The notes below the pieces were generated by a model. It ran no database searches and had not been told where the DNA came from. It saw only the letters and a program-made list of their open reading frames with translations. Positions 34,801 to 44,349 of a DNA stretch of 64,000 nucleotides are shown here, piece after piece. The position numbers and the translations under genes were made by a program. Origin of the DNA: Echinometra lucunter (lineage: Eukaryota > Echinodermata > Echinoidea > Camarodonta > Echinometridae); NCBI GenBank assembly GCA_029962745.1, contig CM057166.1:695714-759713 (forward strand), read 5' to 3'. Positions within the stretch are counted from its first letter, which is position 1, and each line of letters starts with the position of its first letter.

Positions 34801-37800
34801 AAAAATAACAGTTTCTTAGTGTTACATTACCAATGACATTATCCTCTTCTGTGATGTACAGCAATCATCTTAAGTTACCAAAGGATTTTGTGCCATGGCA
34901 GGCAGTAGAACCCTGATATCACTTTATATTAATTTAGTCTGATGACCAGTCCAAGAAACCATGACACCTTTCTTCTTTCTCTGGATTGACTTTACTAAAG
35001 AATTCCAGGTCACCAATGTAGTCAGCCTTATCCATTCTGACGTCCATGATGACTCTATCCTGAGGGCCATCGGTCATCTATCATCAACAGTAATCCATGT
35101 AACACCCAACATGTCCATAGCTCCTTTGGACAGAGAACCCATGGGATACTGTGATATACAACATAAGAGACTGTCAGGCAAAGTATTAAACAAGGTTGGT
35201 GTCAGACACCTATCTTAAACAGCCATTTAATGGCCATCCACAGACGGTCATCCATCTTTTTCAGTCATCTATCTGTAATGGTTGTCTGTATAAATCAATC
35301 GTCTATGTTTAATGGCCACTTATCCATGATGATCATTCATCGTTAATGGTAATTTACATCATGGCCATCTATAAAAGATATTACTCATTGACAGTGAAGT
35401 GCTGTTGTCTTTAGCTTTCTTTTTGAAGGACCAGAAGTCATCATACCGTAATCATTAAAGTAATGTATCTTTTGTGCCAAGTTTTCAAGCAGCATGACAA
35501 TTAGCATGGCTTTACTTTTGTTCTTTTTACAGTGTTTTCATTAGTGGTAAACAACATGCTGAATGTTTTATTATTGCTTGACATTATCATTTACAGAGAA
35601 GGTTTTTTGCAATGTTTTCATTAGTGGTAAACAAAATGCTGAATGTTTTTATTATTGCTTTACTTCATCATTCAGAGAGAAGGCTATAGCATAGGAGAAG
35701 ACTACCAACTCATCACCTTCCTTGGTTTACCGAGTACCGATACCAAACCTGAGCCAGACCAACAGGTAAGCAGTTGAACATTCACAGAAATATCATTCAA
35801 GGCAGAACAAAACTCAAACTGAAACCTTCATTCTGTTCTTTAATTGTTGCAGCATTTTATCATATCATGATTAAGATGTGACTCTTGTGATTGGTTATTC
35901 ACTTATTTTTGGAAGGTTGCATTTTTGCCCTGAACTCTGTGTTGCCAATTTGAAGATTTTACTTCTCATTGTCTTGCGAATATTCTTATTCACTATCTGC
36001 CCTCTATACAAGAAATGACCAAAGGTTGTGCAATGATTTTTATTCCTTCAGCTCAGTTTGTAAATGTTATCAATCTAACAAACTGAAGAAACCAATTACC
36101 AAAACACGAGCAGAGATCCTCAATGTGACTTTCACAAATGCTTAACCCATTTGTGACAGAGGGTCCACATTTTGTGGTTTGGCCTAATATCTTTTAATGC
36201 AAAGCCTTAAAAATTATACCAAATACATGAGCAGAAAGAGCAAAAAATGCTACACAAACTGTGCCCATTTTGGTTGCGTCAATATTGGTTGTTTGATGCT
36301 GAAATTTTTTTAAAGGAAAATAAGCATTAAAATCTTTAAATTGGCAATGTGATTCAAAGTTTAAAATCACCATTTTCCTCTGCAAATTGGCAACTTTTTG
36401 ACTTCTCATCATAATTTCTGTCAATTTATATTTATTTCAGATACATGACGTTTTATAAGAAAAATGTAGCAATAAAATGAAAATGTTGGTGTTGCCAATT
36501 TGAAGAATAAAACCTGATTAAATTAGGCTTTAAGTAATTTCTGTCACGAATGGGTTAACATACATGTATGAAAGTTTAGCTGTACAGGAGGAAGAGCAAT
36601 GGCACTCAAATAGGGGCATATTTAGTAGTTTCCTGTTGATGACCTGTTCCTCTGTACAATAAATAGAATCAGTGAGATGCAAGTTGCATATGCATATGTT
36701 AAGGGGCATTCAAATATGAAGTGACATTGTGGTGCCACAAAATCCCTGCAGCATTTTAGTGTACAAGTCAATGGGGTATGTGCACTGAACTAAAAGGTAT
36801 GATGTGACAGAAATATGTCGCCAAGGCAAGACACATGTTTTTTGCTGCCTGGCTGTAAAATGATATGCACCAATCAAATTCCTAAAAAGTTAGCACAAAA
36901 TATGTTGTCACGATATTGTCTGCACAAAATTGATGATGTTCTTTTTTATTTGAGAGTTGACATGTTAATGAGTGTTCATTAACATAAGTGGCCCCACAAT
37001 ATCACGCCATATCTGAACACGAAAAATTTTGTGGCACCACAATGTCACCTGATATCTGAACACCCCTTTATGGTCTCTATTTTTGCCCTACAGCCTGATC
37101 CGACGGCTAATCTGACTTTCAACTTAACCTTGAGTGAATCAGAGAGGAAAGCTAGGGAGAATATTGTTTTACCTTTCACCAAAGTATCTAACAGGTAAAT
37201 ACTGCTTTGATGATAAAGTTACCCGATACTGATTTGTAGATAGCGCTTCGTATAATGCTGGTGAAAATTGCACAGGGCAGAGCCACGATAGTTCACGAGT
37301 CTCAGTGAAATTCTTTCGGTAGGCTCGCTCACTCCTGTGTGTCCGATGAGCGATGCGTACAATACACAGAGATGCAGCTAGCGGTGCATGCCAGGCAGTG
37401 CAGTATATATACACATAGCTATTTAGCCATACAGTGATTTTTCGCATTGTATCATTGTCACATGGTAGTCTTCAAATAAACAAACTCAAACACATGCTAT
37501 TTACTTAACTCAAATTCTTATCTAGGCTTTATTATAAAAGCAATCAAAGTTCCAATTTCTGAAGAAACAGTGGTCAAGGGTGTGAAGGCAATGAATACCC
37601 TTTCTACAAAATCTGCAAAAATACATATACATAAAAACCTACATTCAACCAAATCAAGGCTTAAGAGGGATTATCCTATCTCCTCTGACCATTTCTAAAT
37701 ATATGCCAAAATAATCTATTCACTCTGAATAAGGATTGTAATTTTTAACAAACTCCTCATACATTCTTCCTGTTCCTTTTACCAAATCTCCTGGTCTCCT

Positions 37801-40175
37801 CTCCTCTTATATTGACATAAACAGACCTGTACTGTCTGATTATTTCAACACCAACTTTACCTTTCAAATACCCACTGTCAATTTCAGTGGCATATGTCAT
37901 CACTCTATTATATCAAAAGCAGACCTGAACTGTCCACTTTTCTCAACCATGACTGATATTCTAATTTGCATCAGGTTACAAACAATAGTCATCACAAGCA
38001 AATTGTTTAGTTAATAATATACATACAACACCAGCGGATCTGAACTATCCACATGGAAAATTACAAAAAAATCACGTAACTGTCTCTGTTTTCATCTCCA
38101 CTTTCTTTCTCGGTTATCTTCAGATTCGTCTCATAAGTTCCTCAAACTATTTTGTCACCTTTAACATAGTTTCTCAGATAGTGTTTCCCAAAACCCGCTC
38201 ACCGTACTGTTCCTTTTACAGAAGACTCTAACCTTCTGAAGAATGGTTCACTTGCATAGTGTTCATTTTGTGTCCTGCTAGCAGTCTCGGCCTCTCATAG
38301 ACCCTAGCTCGTGGAGGCATCAGTCCATCTCCCGACATAATGTGCCATCTAAAATGCAAAGAGTTCAGGCACAAACACTTATCTACTTAAGTTTCTTATC
38401 ATCTAATTAGGATTGTCATATACTATCAAAAACAAAAACCCCAAAAAATTATTTCCATTTTTTTTTTGTACAAAAAATATAACACAGGATTTTAACCTAA
38501 ATACGTGCATATAATAGTCTTCTATTTCAGACTCCATTTAAGTAGGAAATGTAAGACAAAACTTTTCTTTCATCTCAGCTTTAGATTTTAAATTACACAA
38601 CAGACATTTATGATGTTGAAAGTTTTAAGTGTACAGCATTTTCAATATTTCATAAGGTAATAAATCATCGTATCACTTACCGATGGTAATATAATAAGTT
38701 TTGGATATTCAAGCTGCAAAATTTTAAAGCCGATTCTTATAGTAAAAGTATCATTTTCCTCAGCTTGTCAACTTTCACCAGAAAAGAACTCGGCAAGTAG
38801 CACGGACAAGCTGCTACACCTCTGTACCCTACGACAGCTTCCTTGGATGTGGTCTTTTCACCACCCCTACTACAGTACACCATTTCTCTACATACTACCT
38901 ATACAAATCTACAACAGGTGTAATGCCATTCCACTTTCTTTTCATTGGTAGGCACAAACCCTTTTACACAATACATGACCAAGACATCACCTACAGCCTT
39001 CACTGTACTAATTTGAATGTTAATTGCTCAACCATCGGTGGCACATTACCTCCCCCCTCTCTCTCTCTCTCTCTCTCTGTCTGTCTCTCTATAAACACAC
39101 ACAGCTTCCAGTTTCCTTATTTCCTGCAATAAAAGAAGATACAAGACAAAAGTAGTCACTATGCATTTTCCAATGTGACAATCATACATGTACATGTATG
39201 TATAGCGCAGGTCGTTACCTAGTTTGAGCTCTACGTCTATCTTAATCTAGTTTGGTGGAAGTTGATAGCTACTTTGGCATGTGTTTGCGTATTTGCAACC
39301 AGACTGGTTCATACTTGATGTTTGATTTCAATAGCACATAGGTAAAACTTGATTCCAAATAACCATTGCAAAGATTTTCATCCAGACTGGTTCCTACTTG
39401 ATGTTTGATTTTAATAGCACATAGGTAAAACTTGATTCCAAATAACCATTGCAAAGATTTTCCCACCATGTCCAGCTCTCTTGGCTTACTGGTGAAAGTG
39501 AAAAATGAGTTGTAAGCTTTTAATTCTTGGTATTTTTTTAATTTTTGAAGAATATTTTAGTATTGCATGTTTATGGGATCTCTCTGGAAATTTGACAAAA
39601 AGTAGTTCGTACTCGAGACCAAATTTAAATAACACATTGTGAATTTTAATCTGCAATTTTGAAGTTGTAGGCATCTTTGAATAAAAAGCTAATTTTTTTC
39701 AAGCGTGTTGTCAGTTTGAAAAAAAAAATCTTTTTATCTTTGATAGTCTAAATTGTGCAGGTGCAAAATAAGAAAAGTGGTGACAAGTTTGAGGTATTAG
39801 AGATGTAGTAGTAGTAGTAGTAGACTTTATTGAATAACTTGTTTAGCACAAGGCTAATCTGCCTCAAGGTCCATAAGAGGGGAAAGGATTACTGTGGGTT
39901 TTTCCTGAATTGATGTTATTTTCATTTATGTTTTAGATTTATTCGTATATTCACTTTTTTTATTTGTTTCTCTATTCATTCATTTTTGTTTATGTGTTTA
40001 TTTATTTATGCATTTGTTTAGTCATTTATTTATTTATTTATTTATATGTTTGTTTGTTTGTTTGTTTATGTTTGTTTTGATTAGCTCAAAACCAGGATCA
40101 GGTCAAATCTACTACGAACCTGACCAAGCAGACGACTATGATGATGAAGATCCAGATGATGACCTTGACATCTAA
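25817..40175 (+). CDS. ELP5: Elongator complex protein 5 (ELP5), complete, eight exons
   Basis: Exons: 25817-25880, 31435-31495, 32417-32548, 34431-34630, 35001-35194, 35676-35765, 37094-37194 and 40085-40175. Phases agree at every GT-AG junction, giving 310 residues, the usual length of the family. Landmarks: MASLLKQIITGSE start; DTVEHSGRHLLKCFLKE; FDQAPDALLAG; IIDSLTPYILHR; VVSLIHSDVHDD; LTFNLTLSESERKARENI; IYYEPDQADDYDD; and the acidic end EDPDDDLDI, which closely resembles vertebrate ELP5. ELP5 forms the Elp456 ring with ELP4 and ELP6. It has a RecA-like fold without a canonical P-loop, consistent with the absence of a GxxxxGK motif here. Elongator adds the carboxymethyl-type modification to wobble uridines of tRNAs in the cytoplasm. 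Exon 4 could instead start at 34434 (alternative AG, three bases). An AATAAA at 40200 suggests a very short 3' UTR. Introns 1, 3, 6 and 7 are repeat-rich. Confidence 0.93.
26307..26684 (-). pseudogene. C-terminal fragment of a non-LTR retrotransposon protein
   Basis: A 125-residue open frame with CRLCKQ-like then TVEHLVAVCPS spacing (C-x2-C ... H-x4-C). This is the Cys/His knuckle found near the C-terminus of several LINE reverse transcriptase proteins. RT blocks are absent, so it is 5' truncated. Telomere-like repeats begin directly at its 5' side. Confidence 0.6.
26695..26905. repeat. Interstitial telomere-like (CCCTAA)n tract
   Basis: Degenerate CCCTAA/TCCTAA units run from 26695 to about 26800, with perfect AACCCTAACCCTAACCCTAA at 26885-26904. 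In the orientation of the adjoining LINE fragment they read TTAGGG, the metazoan telomere repeat. Confidence 0.8.
26922..26988 (-). repeat. tRNA-like segment (SINE head or tRNA pseudogene)
   Basis: On the minus strand, GGTCTATTGGTAGAGC fits a D arm/A box, GGCTGATAATTCC fits an anticodon arm with a GAT-like triplet, and CCCGGTTCAAGCC fits the B box. Flanking acceptor-stem pairing was not found. Confidence 0.55.
27063..30780. other. ELP5 intron 1, gene-free part
   Basis: No second gene is recognised. The stretch holds poly-C at 29596-29608 and 30278-30288, a short TTC run near 29060 and an ATCATCATC run at 30180-30212. The small plus-strand open frame near 28675-28896 shows no family features. 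Confidence 0.45.
30786..30905. repeat. Short direct and inverted repeats
   Basis: CTACTCTGAATGGAT followed by TTGCAACTGAGGAGCTTGTA and ACTATGG occurs twice in tandem. It is then followed by TTACAAGCTCCTCCATTGCA, roughly the inverse of the same block. Confidence 0.75.
31022..31229. mobile_element. Imperfect foldback MITE in ELP5 intron 1
   Basis: GTGAGCAATGGAAGATAAAG with AATCAATTATCTTATAG on the left pairs with CTATGAGATAATCAATTC and CTTCCATCACTCACCTTC on the right. The outer ends ATTGAAAATGGCCGCTG and CAGCTGCCAATTTCAAT also pair. It ends about 200 bases upstream of ELP5 exon 2. Confidence 0.7.
32764..33172 (-). mobile_element. piggyBac-type MITE copy 1
   Basis: TTAA at 32760-32763 and 33173-33176 flank inverted ends CCCATTCGTGACAG and CTGTCACGAATGGG. 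The TTAA duplication and CCC ends fit piggyBac. It is 409 bp, in ELP5 intron 3, in the opposite orientation to copies 2, 3 and 5. Confidence 0.85.
33380..33783 (+). mobile_element. piggyBac-type MITE copy 2
   Basis: 404 bp, preceded by TTAA (33376-33379) and followed by TTAG (one mutation). It is part of a tandem duplication with copy 3 and was therefore copied by DNA duplication, not by transposition. Confidence 0.85.
33990..34393 (+). mobile_element. piggyBac-type MITE copy 3, next to ELP5 exon 4
   Basis: 404 bp with TTAA at 33986-33989 and 34394-34397. It ends about 37 bases before ELP5 exon 4, so the branch-point area of that intron lies at or inside the element's right end. Confidence 0.85.
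35530..35690. repeat. Tandem duplication of the ELP5 exon 6 splice acceptor region
   Basis: TTTTCATTAGTGGTAAACAA, ATGCTGAATG, TTATTATTGCTT and ATCAT..CAGAGA occur at about 35537-35602 and again at 35616-35682. Both copies end in a pyrimidine-poor tract and a CAG. Only the second leads into the ELP5 frame. Confidence 0.85.
36146..36554 (-). mobile_element. piggyBac-type MITE copy 4
   Basis: 409 bp, TTAA at 36142-36145 and 36555-36558, same orientation as copy 1, in ELP5 intron 6. An end substitution (CCCATTTGTGACAG) is the main terminal difference. Confidence 0.85.
36702..37067 (+). mobile_element. Harbinger-like MITE, 366 bp, TTA duplication
   Basis: TTA at 36699-36701 and 37068-37070 flank ends AGGGGCATTCAAATATG and, on the other strand, AGGGGTGTTCAGATATC. 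Both ends continue to TGACATTGTGGTGCCACAAA. It is the intact copy of the family in segmental duplicates at 5280-5760 and 7080-7665. It ends 26 bases before ELP5 exon 7. Confidence 0.82.
37195..39290. other. ELP5 intron 7, gene-free part
   Basis: No gene seen. It contains a (CT)n run at about 39057-39088. Confidence 0.45.
39298..39465. repeat. Two-copy tandem repeat, unit about 81 bp
   Basis: CCAGACTGGTTC, ACTTGATGTTTGATTT, AATAGCACATAGGTAAAACT and TTCCAAATAACCATTGCAAA recur in order in two adjacent units with very few differences. Confidence 0.92.
39803..39895 (-). mobile_element. LINE 3' end with (CTA)n tail
   Basis: On the minus strand, CTTGAGGCAGATTAGCCTTG, AACAAGTTATTCAATAAAG and then CTACTACTACTAC. 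This is the layout of a CR1/L2-like terminus. No coding part is present. Confidence 0.5.
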
Positions 40176-40691
40176 CACCAGCATCGACTTTCTTATCTGA
40201 ATAAAATAACAAAGACTTTCTAGAAATCAACCCGGGGTAATATCAATGCTATTGTTATTACCTGTGGAAATCATGTTCAGATTAGGTAATATGCCAGTGT
40301 TATTTCATTATGTCATGCATTATTTCTATGACACATCCAAAAGTGTGTTTACACAGCAGCTGAGACAGTTTAGATGTCAGTGATAAACACATTTTTGGAT
40401 GTATCACAGAACTTATCCATTAGATTTGAACCATATCATTGAGTTTGTTCAACAGTTTAGGTAATTTTCAATGTTCACACATTTCGTGTGTTATGGGATT
40501 GGTTACTGATATCACATTGCATTGAATTCTTGAAAACCATTGTGATTGTATTTCTGGATGATTCTTTCAAAAGAGTAGTCCTTATTCCTGACAGCTGTGT
40601 TTTTCCCTAAGAAAAGGGTATTTTGATGATTTTTGTAAATAGCATTTTGTATGAACTTCACTCAGGTTGGGGAGCACCCCCCCCCCCTTTT

Positions 40692-42178
40692 TGTCTCGCC
40701 CACCGGAGGTGAAGGCGAGACTAAGGGATCCAAATGTCGTCCGTCCGTCGTCCGTCCGTCGTCCGTCCGTCCGTCACAAACGTTATGAAAGATAACTTGG
40801 CAACCGTGACTCACTTTTCAACCAAACTTGGGTTGTAGATGCACTAAGGGGACCTGCATGTTATGGTCCAGTCAGAGGTCACATGGTAAGGTCAAAGGTC
40901 ATTTCAGGTCAAACGTTAAAGTTTACGTGCAAGACTCTCTTATGACACAAAACTCTGCAACCGTGACTCACTTTTCAACCAAACTTCGGTTGTAGATGCC
41001 CTAAGCGGACCTGCATGTTATGCTCTAGTCAGAGGTCACATGGTAAGGTCAAAGGTCATTTTAGGTCAAACGTTAAAATTTACGTGCAAGACTCTCTTAT
41101 GACACAAAACTCTGCAACTGTGTGACACTGTTCAATCAAACTTGGGTTGTAGATGCACTAAGGGGACCTGCATCTTATTGTCCAGTCAGAGGTCACATGG
41201 TAAGGTCAAAGGTCATTCAGGTCAAATGTTAAAGTTGACGTGCAAGACTCTCTTATCACACATAACTTTGCAACCGTGACTCACTTTTCAACCAAACTTG
41301 GGTTGTAGATGCACTGAGGGGACCTGCATGTTATGGTCCAGTCAGAGGTCACATGGAAAGGTCAAAGGTCATTTCAGGTCAAACGTTGAAGTTTACGTGC
41401 AAGACTCTCTTATGACTCAAAACTCTGCAACCGTGTGACACTTATCTATCAAACTTGGGTTGTCGATGCACTAAGGGGACCTGCATGTTATGGTCCAGTC
41501 ATAGGTCACATGGTAAGGTCAAAGGTCATTTCAGGTCAAACATTAAAGTTTACGTGCAAGACTCTCTTATGACACAAAACTCTGCAACCGTGTGACACTT
41601 ATCTATCAAACTTGGGTTGTAGATGCACTAAGGGGACCTGCATGTTATGGTCCAGTCAGAGGTCACATGGTCAGGTCAAAGGTCATTACAGGTCAAACGT
41701 TGAACGGTTAAAGTTTACGTGCAAGACTCTCTTATGACACAAAACTTTGCAACCGTGTCACACTTTTCAGTCAAACTTGGGTTGCAGATCACTAAGGGGA
41801 AGTGCATGTTATCATTCTGTTGGACTTCACATGATAAGGTGAAAGGTCATTGGAGGTCATATGTTACAGATGTTTTCAAATTCTTGAATTTGCTTTTCCT
41901 CTGTCATTTCTTGTATTTCAAACGTTAAAGTTTACCTGCAAGACTCTCTTATGACGCATAACTTGGCACATGTTGCTGCAATAGCAACCAAATTTGGGTG
42001 ATAGATGCACTAGGGGTACATTCATGCTATTGTGCTGTCAGGTCACATGGTAAGGTGAAAGGTCATTTTAGGTCAAACTTTACGACCTGCAAGACTTTCT
42101 TGTGACATCAAACTTGGTTAGGGCAAGGGATGTACTTGGGGAAACTTTCGTGTTATTTAGCCACGGGTGGGCGAGACA
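40692..42178. mobile_element. Inverted-repeat-bounded satellite carrying DR1 hormone-response-like motifs
   Basis: TGTCTCGCCCACC at 40692 and its reverse complement GGTGGGCGAGACA ending at 42178 bound the element. After a CCGTCCGTCGTCCGTC run, units of about 157 bases repeat six times, with two more diverged copies. Perfect AGGTCAAAGGTCA lies at 40889, 41046, 41203, 41359, 41516 and 41673; diverged forms (AGGTGAAAGGTCA) follow at about 41837 and 42053. Each unit also has a flanking GAGGTCACATGG and CAGGTCAAA half-site. It starts about 520 bases after the ELP5 stop codon. The transposon class is not assigned. Confidence 0.85.
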
Positions 42179-43239
42179 CAATCTTCCTATTGGCTTGTTT
42201 TAAATTTGGGTTATGGTAACCCAGTGTAAGTTCTGAGAACTTTTGCTCTTCCAAATCACACTGAACCATATGCGTCTTCATAGTCTGTAAGTCTGGATAA
42301 TGGTCAGTATTTTAGTGTACTTAGAAAGTATGTTATGTAAAAAGCAATTCTTCTGAACATACATTGACTACGGGGGTTAGAAAATGTGTAACTTCCAAGA
42401 AAATTGAGAAAATGTAAAATTTCATGTATAAAGTGATTGGAGAGCTGCTCGCATATGATGTCATCAGTGTTGCCAATTTGCAGAGCCGAGAGTAATTTAC
42501 TAGAAAATGTAAATGAGTGTAATTTTCTTATTCTGTGACCGATTTTGCTCATTTCTCTTTTAAAATGCTGTTCAAATTTAACTCCTTTTATTGAAACAGA
42601 GAAAGTTCTGGGGTGGACTTTGCCTTTAAGCCTATGAGGTTGATTTAATACATGTAGCTTACATTTTTTCCTATGAAATCCTCAGTTTTTACAGCACTTG
42701 TACACATAACTAGTAACTGTGCACCACCCAAACTACGCATGGAGTGATACTGAATGTTTAATTCTTATATTATGTTAATTGTTTCTCATATGCATACTGA
42801 CCTAGACTAGTATTGGGGGGGGGAACCTCTTTTTATCCTACTTAAGGACAAAAAAATATTTGTATCTCAAAGAATATGCCACCGTCTTGGATGTGAAAAG
42901 CAGCCCTATTTGAATGTACTCTGTAGTTTTCATGAGTTTTGGGTGCACAGATGAGGGAGATACATGTACAAAGTGATTTTTGCTGAAAATTTTGTTCTGG
43001 AGTAGTTACAGTGCCAAAACGGTTACATATTCAAATGCTTTCATGACTTTATGAGGATTCAGTTTGGGTGGAGCACACAGACTGAGTAGCCAGTTTATTT
43101 ATATTCCATGGAGGATTGCATATCCTATCAAAACCAGTAGATATTAGGAAAACTGTCTTTGTAACATTGGCTGCAATTTTCTTCTTTATCACTCTTGTGA
43201 TTTTTTAAAAATCTCCTCCAAATTTTTTATTGTCCGATT

Positions 43240-43458
43240 GTCCGAGAAAGGAAATTCATTTTGCCCAATTGATCGTGGGCCCGGCAGCCACTGAGCAGCG
43301 CCAGATCGACGTTGCTCTATCCTTTTCAATTCTTGAACGCCAAAGAAGGTAGCAGCAACTCCCATCTTTTAACGTCTTTTGGTATGACGCGGCCGGGCTT
43401 CGAACCCGCGACCTCCCGATTGTGAGGCGGACGCTCTGCCTACTGAGCCAACACATCG
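43240..43458 (-). mobile_element. tRNA-derived SINE, minus strand
   Basis: On the minus strand the head reads TTGGCTCAGTAGGCAGAGCG (A box), CGCCTCACAATCGGGAGG (anticodon-like arm, CAC triplet) and GCGGGTTCGAAGCCCGGCCG (B box with a paired T stem). The body follows (GTTGCTGCTACCTTCTTTGG, TTCAAGAATTGAAAAGGATA). The adjoining unrelated body and lack of a full cloverleaf argue against a working tRNA. Confidence 0.78.
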
Positions 43459-43715
43459 GTTTTTAAAGTAATTAAAATAGTTTCATTAATCTTCAAAAAT
43501 GAATATATATCACATCACAACTCTGCCATCCGATGACTGTGAAAAGGAAGCAACTATGATTTTTTGTTCAGAATGGACTTTTTCATAATTTTGGTTTCTT
43601 TTTTATATGCTCTACGTGATGATGGAGGAATGAAGGTCACCAAAATATAGACATATCAAAAGGAACAAGCTCCATAGATTTCCACACAAAAAAGTGACAT
43701 ATTTTTTCTTTCGTA

Positions 43716-44000
43716 GAAAGGGTTTACGGTTCACCATGTGGTAAGTCCTAAGGGAATATAGATAAAGTGGATAGAGATGGAGGTGAAAATAGAGAGGCGA
43801 GAAAGTAGGAAAGTTGGAGGGCAGAGTATCTTTAGAGAGCTGGGTGAAGTCCTAAAAAGGACTGTAAACCAGAAGAGGTGAGAGGATTGAGTTGGTGAAG
43901 AGATGAGGAGGCTTGAGTCAGCGAGAGGTAAGAAGACTTCTCTATCCACTTTATTTATAGTCCCTTAGGACTTACCACATGGTGAACCGTAAACCCTTTC
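43716..44000. mobile_element. 285-bp foldback MITE with TA flanks
   Basis: GAAAGGGTTTACGGTTCACC ATGTGGTAAGTCCTAAGGGA and the exact reverse complement at the right end form arms of about 70 bases that are nearly perfect. TA at 43714-43715 and 44001-44002 fits a Tc1/mariner-type target. The purine-rich interior has no coding capacity. Confidence 0.85.
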
Positions 44001-44155
44001 TATGAATACCCGTACCACCATGCAAACCTTCAAACATCATCTGATATTTTTTCATTTACTAAGAAACTCATTCTAGAGAGATGCTATTTTTTTGTCGCTG
44101 GATGACAGAACTGTCTGTAGATGATGATATCTGTGAGGGTACCATGACGGTTCTA

Positions 44156-44346
44156 GGACAACTCCCCCCTGGAGGACAACTCCCCTGATACGATTCCCAC
44201 CTGACAACTCCCCCTGGAGCACAGCTCCCCTGGAGGACAGCTCCCCCAAGGGCAACTCTCCCCGGAGAACACTTCCCCCGGATGACAACTCCCCAAGGAC
44301 AGCTCCCCCAGTCCCCGGGGAGTTGTCCTCCCGGGGGAGTTGTCCT
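44156..44346. repeat. GGACAACTCCCC minisatellite with inverted end
   Basis: About eleven imperfect copies of a unit near 17 bases (GGACAACTCCCCCTGGA). The last copies at 44319-44345 are inverted (GGGAGTTGTCC). CCATGACGG on the left and CGACCATGACA on the right extend the outer symmetry. Confidence 0.85.
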
Positions 44347-44349
44347 GAT

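Noticed and set aside
40784..42100. Regularly spaced repeats as a CRISPR array
   Set aside because: The whole unit repeats, with no unique spacers, in an animal genome and between transposon-like inverted ends.
43380..43458. Functional tRNA gene
   Set aside because: A and B boxes are present but no acceptor stem pairing was found, and a SINE body follows.
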